Assembly: GCA_030600865.1 (NCBI GenBank)
Contig: JAUVUS010000031.1
Location: forward strand, 1 to 11,545
Direction of reading: 5' to 3'
Length of the DNA: 11,545 nucleotides
Source: Bacteroidales bacterium
GTDB taxonomy: Bacteria; Bacteroidota; Bacteroidia; Bacteroidales; UBA12077
Under the pieces are notes generated by a model. That model was not told the DNA's origin. It worked only from the letters and a program-made list of their open reading frames with translations, and searched no databases. The position numbers were made by a program, and so were the translations under genes. Shown here piece after piece: positions 7,508 to 11,545 of this stretch; position 1 is the stretch's first letter, and each line of letters begins with the position of its first letter.

Positions 7508-7753
7508 GTGAAAAAGGAAAGAATAAAAAAAGATGAAAGTTTAAAAAGAATACATCGCAAATCAATATTATTTAATAAAAGAGAAATACAGGCAATTGAG
7601 CATTATTGTCAAAAATATAAAATCAAGAACAAATCGAAATTTATGCGGGAGATGATAATAACATCGATACTTAAAAAATTTGATGAAGATTATCCCTCGT
7701 TATTCGAAATGAAACCTACTTTATTTAATCAGAATTTGAAAAGAAAAATTTAG
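7508..7753 (+). CDS. Small ribbon-helix-helix-like protein (putative DNA-binding)
   Basis: 81 residues starting with GTG. It is very basic at both ends (MKKERIKKDESLKRIHRKS and NLKRKI). The core, ILFNKREIQAIEHYCQKYKIKNKSKFMREMIITSILKKF (residues ~20-58), follows the ribbon-helix-helix pattern: a short strand, a helix, a basic turn with the S/K-x-F-M-R-E motif, and a second helix, as in MobC-, Arc- and CopG-like proteins. The fold is inferred by pattern, not by recognition of a named family. It lies 11 bases after the exported protein and 3 bases before the kinase. A role as autoregulator of this operon is a natural guess; a nucleoid- or plasmid-type DNA binder is the alternative. No partner toxin gene is present, which argues against an antitoxin. 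Confidence 0.7.
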   Translation: MKKERIKKDESLKRIHRKSILFNKREIQAIEHYCQKYKIKNKSKFMREMIITSILKKFDEDYPSLFEMKPTLFNQNLKRKI

Positions 7754-7756
7754 GAT

Positions 7757-8398
7757 ATGACAAAAGATAATTCAAATGAAGCAATGCATATAGCAATTGC
7801 TGGTAATATCGGTTCAGGTAAAACCACATTGGCGGGTTTATTATCAAAGTATTACAACTGGGATGCGCATTACGAGGATGTTGATGATAATCCATATTTA
7901 AACGATTTTTACGAAGACATGCAACGCTGGTCGTTTAACTTACAGGTATATTTTTTAAATAGTCGTTTAAACCAGATTTTGAGTATCAGGAAATCGGGTA
8001 AAACAGTTATTCAGGACCGAACAATATATGAGGATGCATATATTTTTGCTCCAAACCTTCATTCAATGGGCTTAATGTCGACTCGTGATTTTGAAAATTA
8101 TTTTACACTTTTCAATTTAATGACCTCATTAATTCAACCGCCGGATGTTTTAATTTACCTTAGAGCAACAGTTCCTACGCTAGTTAACCAGATTCAAATG
8201 CGAGGAAGAGAATACGAAAACACAATTCGATTAGATTACCTGAAAAGATTAAACGAGAGATACGAGGCATGGATTAGTTCCTATAATTTAGGTAAATTAT
8301 TGATTGTAGATGTAGATAATTTGAACTTTACCGAAGTAAAAGAAGATTTAAGAAGCGTAATCAATAAAATTGACGCAGAAATTCACGGACTATTTTAA
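7757..8398 (+). CDS. Deoxynucleoside kinase (dAdo/dGuo kinase type)
   Basis: 213 residues, close to the usual ~205. It phosphorylates deoxynucleosides to 5'-monophosphates with ATP, in cytoplasmic salvage. Signatures: P-loop GNIGSGKTT (residues 16-24, Lys22), Glu40 in HYEDVDDNPYL at the sugar site, the base-binding stretch around WSFNLQVYFLNSRL (58-71), QDRTIYED (86-93, the DR motif), and the basic lid QMRGREYE (147-154). Substrate specificity (purine or pyrimidine) cannot be read with certainty; the bacterial relatives I know act on dAdo/dGuo. The start is uncertain: many homologues begin at the equivalent of Met10 (7784, MHIAIAGNIG). It is the last gene before the terminator at 8420. Confidence 0.9.
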   Translation: MTKDNSNEAMHIAIAGNIGSGKTTLAGLLSKYYNWDAHYEDVDDNPYLNDFYEDMQRWSFNLQVYFLNSRLNQILSIRKSGKTVIQDRTIYEDAYIFAPNLHSMGLMSTRDFENYFTLFNLMTSLIQPPDVLIYLRATVPTLVNQIQMRGREYENTIRLDYLKRLNERYEAWISSYNLGKLLIVDVDNLNFTEVKEDLRSVINKIDAEIHGLF

Positions 8399-8419
8399 AA
8401 TTGCATAATAGATAAAACC

Positions 8420-8449
8420 AGAAAGGAGCGCAAATTTGCGCTCCTTTCT
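8420..8449 (+). terminator. Strong intrinsic terminator of the GH3-kinase operon
   Basis: A 15-bp perfect palindrome (AGAAAGGAGCGCAAA / TTTGCGCTCCTTTCT) 21 bases after the kinase stop codon. The TTTC end of the stem runs into TTATTATTT. Because it is symmetrical it could also act on transcripts coming leftward from kbl. Confidence 0.88.
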
Positions 8450-8462
8450 TATTATTTATATC

Positions 8463-8525
8463 GTCATTCCTGCGGAGGCAGGAATCTATTTTATGATAGA
8501 GATTCCGGGTCAAGCCCGGAATGAC
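8463..8525. repeat. Two-hairpin palindromic intergenic repeat (REP/MITE-like)
   Basis: GTCATTCC (8463-8470) and GGAATGAC (8518-8525) form terminal inverted repeats. Between them are two complete hairpins: ATTCCTGC (8466-8473) with GCAGGAAT (8478-8485), and ATTCCGGG (8502-8509) with CCCGGAAT (8515-8522). They are joined by a linker carrying ATCTAT/ATAGAGAT. This GTCATTCCTGC...GGAATCT pattern is one I know from intergenic repeats in many unrelated bacteria. It ends 13 bases after the kbl stop, on the non-coding side, between convergent genes. Confidence 0.75.
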
Positions 8526-8538
8526 AAAATGATGTAAT

Positions 8539-9729
8539 TTATTTCAACACACCTAGCTCTTTTCCAATTTTAGTAAATGCTGCTACAGCTTTATCTAAAT
8601 GTTCTTTTTCATGCCCGGCAGAAATTTGAACTCTTATTCTGGCTTGTTCTTTTGGAACAACAGGATAGTAAAATCCAATTACATAAATTCCTTCTTCTAG
8701 CAATTTTGCTGCAAATTCCTGTGATAATTTAGCATCGTAAAGCATTACAGCTAAAATGGCCGATTTGCTTGGTTTAATATCGAACCCGGCATCAAGCATT
8801 TTCTGCTTAAAATATTTTGTATTTTCTACCAGTTTGTCGTGTAAATCATTTGATTCTTTAAGCATTTTAAAAACTTCTATGCCCGCAGCAGCAACAGCAG
8901 GAGGAATTGAATTTGAAAATAAATATGGACGCGAACGCTGGCGTAACATATCAATTATTTCTTTTCGACCTGTAGTAAATCCTCCGATTGCACCACCAAA
9001 TGCTTTACCTAAAGTACCGGTAATAATATCTACTTTCCCTCTTAAATTAAAAAGCTCCGAAACACCTTTTCCTGTTTTACCAACTACTCCAGCAGAATGG
9101 CATTCATCAACCATAACCATTGCATCGTATTTTTCTGCTAACTCATAAATTTTATCTAAAGGAGCAACATGTCCGTCCATTGAGAAAACACCATCAGTAA
9201 CAATTATTCTAAAACGATATTTCTGAGCAACTTTAAGCTGATATTCCAGGTCTTCCATATCGGCCGATTCGTAACGTAAGCGATTTGCTTTACAAAGTCT
9301 TACTCCATCAATAATAGAAGCATGATTCAGAGTATCTGAAATAATAGCATCTTCACTGGTTAATATTGGTTCAAATACACCACCATTTGCATCAAAAGCT
9401 GCAGCATACAGAATTGTATCTTCAGTACCAAAATAATCAGCAATACGTTTTTCAAGTTCTTGATGCAAATCTTGTGTTCCACAAATAAAACGAACCGACG
9501 ACATTCCATAACCATGCGAGTCCAGTGCATCTTTTGCAGCCTGAATAAGGCGTGGATGATTTGATAATCCAAGATAATTATTGGCACAAAAATTTAGTAC
9601 TTTTTGGCCTGTATTAATCTTAATGTCGGCTTTTTGAGAGCTGGTAATTATTCGTTCTTTTTTATATAAACCAGCATCTTCAATAGCTTCTAATTCAGCT
9701 CTTAAATGTTCTTTTATCTTCCCGTACAT
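8539..9729 (-). CDS. kbl: Glycine C-acetyltransferase (2-amino-3-ketobutyrate CoA ligase)
   Basis: 396 residues, full length. It is a PLP enzyme of the alpha-oxoamine synthase family. It splits 2-amino-3-ketobutyrate, formed from threonine by threonine dehydrogenase, with CoA into glycine and acetyl-CoA. Visible: NFCANNYLGLSNHP near residue 46, SVRFICGTQDLHQELE, LNHASIIDG, PLP-contacting Asp208 and His211 in VDECHSAGVVG, and the Schiff-base Lys242 in GTLGKAFGGAIGG, followed by RPYLFSNSIPP. The close relatives BioF and 5-aminolevulinate synthase share the fold; the N-terminal MYGKIKEHLRAELEAI and the SRPYLFSNS stretch favour Kbl. An AAGGG Shine-Dalgarno-like run lies just upstream of the ATG. 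No threonine dehydrogenase gene is adjacent in the window. Confidence 0.93.
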   Translation of the reverse strand: MYGKIKEHLRAELEAIEDAGLYKKERIITSSQKADIKINTGQKVLNFCANNYLGLSNHPRLIQAAKDALDSHGYGMSSVRFICGTQDLHQELEKRIADYFGTEDTILYAAAFDANGGVFEPILTSEDAIISDTLNHASIIDGVRLCKANRLRYESADMEDLEYQLKVAQKYRFRIIVTDGVFSMDGHVAPLDKIYELAEKYDAMVMVDECHSAGVVGKTGKGVSELFNLRGKVDIITGTLGKAFGGAIGGFTTGRKEIIDMLRQRSRPYLFSNSIPPAVAAAGIEVFKMLKESNDLHDKLVENTKYFKQKMLDAGFDIKPSKSAILAVMLYDAKLSQEFAAKLLEEGIYVIGFYYPVVPKEQARIRVQISAGHEKEHLDKAVAAFTKIGKELGVLK

Positions 9730-10124
9730 CTTACCCTTGATTTTTTAATGTTTTTAAAACAGAAAATTATATTAATTGATCCGTATAATCAAATTGGCTG
9801 CAAATGTAATGTAAAATTCAGCATAAAATACCGATTATTTTCATGTTTAAGATCACTAATTCTGTCTGATATTCCGGTATATAAAAAGTAAGTTTTTCAT
9901 GTATATTACAAATCTTCACACTATTTTGTTTAATATAAGTAAAAAAGCGGTCTGCTCCGCAAATATGGCTGATTAAAGTAAAAGTATTCATCTCATATTT
10001 TTTAAAGACATAGCTGGGATGCTATTGTTAATGACTAATACAGAGCCTTTATTCATTTGGGTCAGGAAATGATGATGTTTTAGATTTTTTTTTATCTTTA
10101 TCGCCGCAAGAAAAAAACAAACCT
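9730..10124. other. 395-base divergent intergenic region between kbl and mqo
   Basis: I find no supportable gene here. It holds the candidate kbl promoter at 9801-9808 and, nearer mqo, TTCATTTG at 10052-10059, a one-mismatch -7 box that could serve mqo. The last 50 bases are A/T homopolymer-rich, with a T9 run at 10085-10093 and an A7 run at 10111-10117, leading to an unstructured A-rich mqo leader without a Shine-Dalgarno. A short GCGG...CCGC inverted repeat lies at 9947-9960. The length exceeds what two simple promoters need. Confidence 0.6.
9801..9808 (-). promoter_or_regulatory. Candidate -7 promoter box of kbl
   Basis: Read on the minus strand this is TACATTTG, an exact TAnnTTTG match 71 bases upstream of the kbl start. 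Transcription would start near 9794. No clear -33 box is seen further upstream. Confidence 0.42.
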
Positions 10125-11545
10125 ATGCAAAACCAAAAAGACATTACAATTATCGGAGCAGGCATCATGGGTGCTACTTTGGGTTTAATTATGAAAAAAC
10201 TGATACCTGAAGCTAAAATAGTTATTTATGAAAAACTTGATGAGGTTGGATCAGAAAGTTCTGACTCCTGGAATAATGCAGGAACAGGTCATTCTGCCTT
10301 TTGCGAGTTAAATTATACTCCTGAGCAGGAAGATGGAACTATAAACATTGATAAAGCCCTCGATATAGCTTCATCGTTTGAAGTTTCAAGGCAGTTTTGG
10401 GCTTACTTAAAAGAACAAAACATTTTACCGGAACCTTTTATTAAAACTGTTCCTCATATGAGTTTTGTCTGGGGAGAAGATAATATTTCTTTTCTCAAAA
10501 GAAGGCATGAAGCCATGACCTCTTATGCTCTCTTTGAAAACATGAAGTATTCTGAAGATTTTGATGAAGTAAAGTCCTGGGTTCCGATGATGATGAAAAG
10601 CAGAAACAGAAGTGAAAGAATGGGAGTTACAAGGATGCAGGCTGGTACTGATGTTAATTTTGATATTATCACAAGAGGAATTATGGCATACCTGAATAAC
10701 TGTGAAGGTGTAGAGGTTCTTGTGAATCATAAGGTAAAAAATTTTAGTAAGCAAACTGACGGAAGCTGGAATATAAAAGTTAAGGATACTAAATCTGGTA
10801 AAACAAAAACTTCAAACAGCAAATTTGTTTATATAAGTAGCGGTGGAGGTTCGCTGCCAATGTTACAAAAATCAGGTATTAAAGAGGGGAAGGGATATGG
10901 TGGATTTCCTGTGAGTGGTAAATTTATGCGATGCACAAATCCTGAAATTATTAAAGAGCATAATGCAAAAGTGTACGGTAAGGCGGCTGAAGGCTCACCA
11001 CCAATGTCGATGCCTCACCTTGATGACAGAAGAATTGATCGTGAAGATTCATTATTGTTCGGGCCTTACGCAGGAATGTCGATGAAGTTTTTAAAAACCG
11101 GTTCAATTCTTGATTTGATAGGATCATTAAGATTTGATAATATCAGACCTATGCTTGCTGTAGCATGGCACGAATTTGGGTTAATTAAATATCTTGTGGG
11201 ACAAGTAATGCAATCGCACAAAGCCAGGTTTAAATTTCTTAGAATATATTTCCCGGATGCCAGCGAAAAAGACTGGGAATTGTATACTGCCGGCCAGCGT
11301 GTGCAGATTATGAAAAAGGACAAAGAAAAAGGCGGCGTATTAAAGTTGGGTACAGAAATTATTAATAGCGCTGATGGAAGTTTAGCCGCATTACTGGGTG
11401 CTTCTCCGGGAGCATCAACGGCTGTTACGACAACGTTTGAAATTCTTGAAAAATGTTTTGCAGAACAACTGAAATCTGAAGACTGGAAAAGCAGAATAAC
11501 TGAAATGATACCAACTTATGGAAAATCATTGGTTGATGATCCACA
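10125..11545 (+). CDS. mqo: Malate:quinone oxidoreductase (3' partial)
   Basis: The frame is open from ATG at 10125 to the window end (473 codons), so the stop is outside; the ~490-500-residue family length implies 20-30 residues are missing. The enzyme is a peripheral membrane FAD flavoprotein that oxidises malate to oxaloacetate and passes electrons to the quinone pool, bypassing NAD malate dehydrogenase. Seen: the FAD dinucleotide fold ITIIGAGIMG (GxGxxG at residues 11-16) with Glu36 at the end of the second strand, NNAGTGHSAFCELNYTP, RMGVTRMQAGTDVNFD, the GGGSLPMLQKSGI strand, FGPYAGMS, and the family-typical end GQRVQIMKKD...GGVLKLGTEI and DGSLAALLGASPGASTA. No frameshift was seen on reading the whole frame. 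It is transcribed divergently from kbl. Confidence 0.94.
   Translation, partial: MQNQKDITIIGAGIMGATLGLIMKKLIPEAKIVIYEKLDEVGSESSDSWNNAGTGHSAFCELNYTPEQEDGTINIDKALDIASSFEVSRQFWAYLKEQNILPEPFIKTVPHMSFVWGEDNISFLKRRHEAMTSYALFENMKYSEDFDEVKSWVPMMMKSRNRSERMGVTRMQAGTDVNFDIITRGIMAYLNNCEGVEVLVNHKVKNFSKQTDGSWNIKVKDTKSGKTKTSNSKFVYISSGGGSLPMLQKSGIKEGKGYGGFPVSGKFMRCTNPEIIKEHNAKVYGKAAEGSPPMSMPHLDDRRIDREDSLLFGPYAGMSMKFLKTGSILDLIGSLRFDNIRPMLAVAWHEFGLIKYLVGQVMQSHKARFKFLRIYFPDASEKDWELYTAGQRVQIMKKDKEKGGVLKLGTEIINSADGSLAALLGASPGASTAVTTTFEILEKCFAEQLKSEDWKSRITEMIPTYGKSLVDDP

Noticed and set aside
8756..9148. Open frame of 130 codons opposite kbl
   Set aside because: Fully antisense to the conserved PLP domain, including the Lys242 region; no recognisable domain.
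9706..9891. Small plus-strand frame of 61 codons starting inside kbl
   Set aside because: Starts antisense in the kbl N-terminus, has no ribosome site and low-complexity hydrophobic composition.
9941..9960. GCGG/CCGC hairpin followed by T6 on the minus strand
   Set aside because: The stem is only 4 bp and no leftward transcript is expected there, so a terminator or small RNA cannot be supported.
10425..11323. Minus-strand frames of 85-109 codons (10425-10754 and 11066-11323)
   Set aside because: Both are antisense to mqo, whose frame is uninterrupted and carries all the family motifs.

Overview
The window looks like chromosomal DNA of a Bacteroidota bacterium, most likely Bacteroidales/Marinilabiliales-like. 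It is AT-rich. Its first gene is a PorZ-type propeller protein with a type IX secretion (T9SS) C-terminal domain. Shine-Dalgarno sequences are mostly absent, and TAnnTTTG boxes of the Bacteroidota -7 promoter type precede several genes. The genus cannot be told from sequence alone. The malate:quinone oxidoreductase suggests respiration with a membrane quinone rather than strict fermentation.

Layout. 1-1959 (+): porZ-like gene, 5' end outside the window. 1962-1984: hairpin terminator shared with the convergent gene. 2006-3910 (-): exported protein with a seven-repeat WD40 propeller and a caspase-like (C14) peptidase with its His/Cys pair intact. 4131-4168: GC-rich palindrome in the recO leader. 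4185-4910 (+): recO. 4906-5059: 154-bp foldback element with 18-bp perfect terminal inverted repeats; the left repeat contains the recO stop codon. 5166-8398 (+): four tightly packed genes, namely a GH3-family acyl-adenylating enzyme, an exported propeller-like protein of unknown function, a small ribbon-helix-helix-like protein with a GTG start, and a deoxynucleoside kinase, closed by a strong terminator at 8420-8449. 8463-8525: two-hairpin palindromic repeat. 8539-9729 (-): kbl, glycine C-acetyltransferase. 9730-10124: 395-base divergent intergenic region. 10125-11545 (+): mqo, cut by the window end about 20-30 residues short.

How the genes relate. PorZ belongs to T9SS, the exporter that attaches proteins to the cell surface. 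Kbl (threonine to glycine plus acetyl-CoA) and Mqo (malate to oxaloacetate with electrons to quinone) are central metabolism. RecO is recombinational repair and the kinase is nucleotide salvage. The 5166-8398 cluster is the least explained unit: its gaps of 9, 11 and 3 bases imply one transcript, but no obvious pathway joins its members. The most unusual items are the WD40-caspase, the foldback element at the end of recO, and the unknown genes between the GH3 enzyme and the kinase. I see no rRNA, tRNA, CRISPR array, transposase or phage gene.
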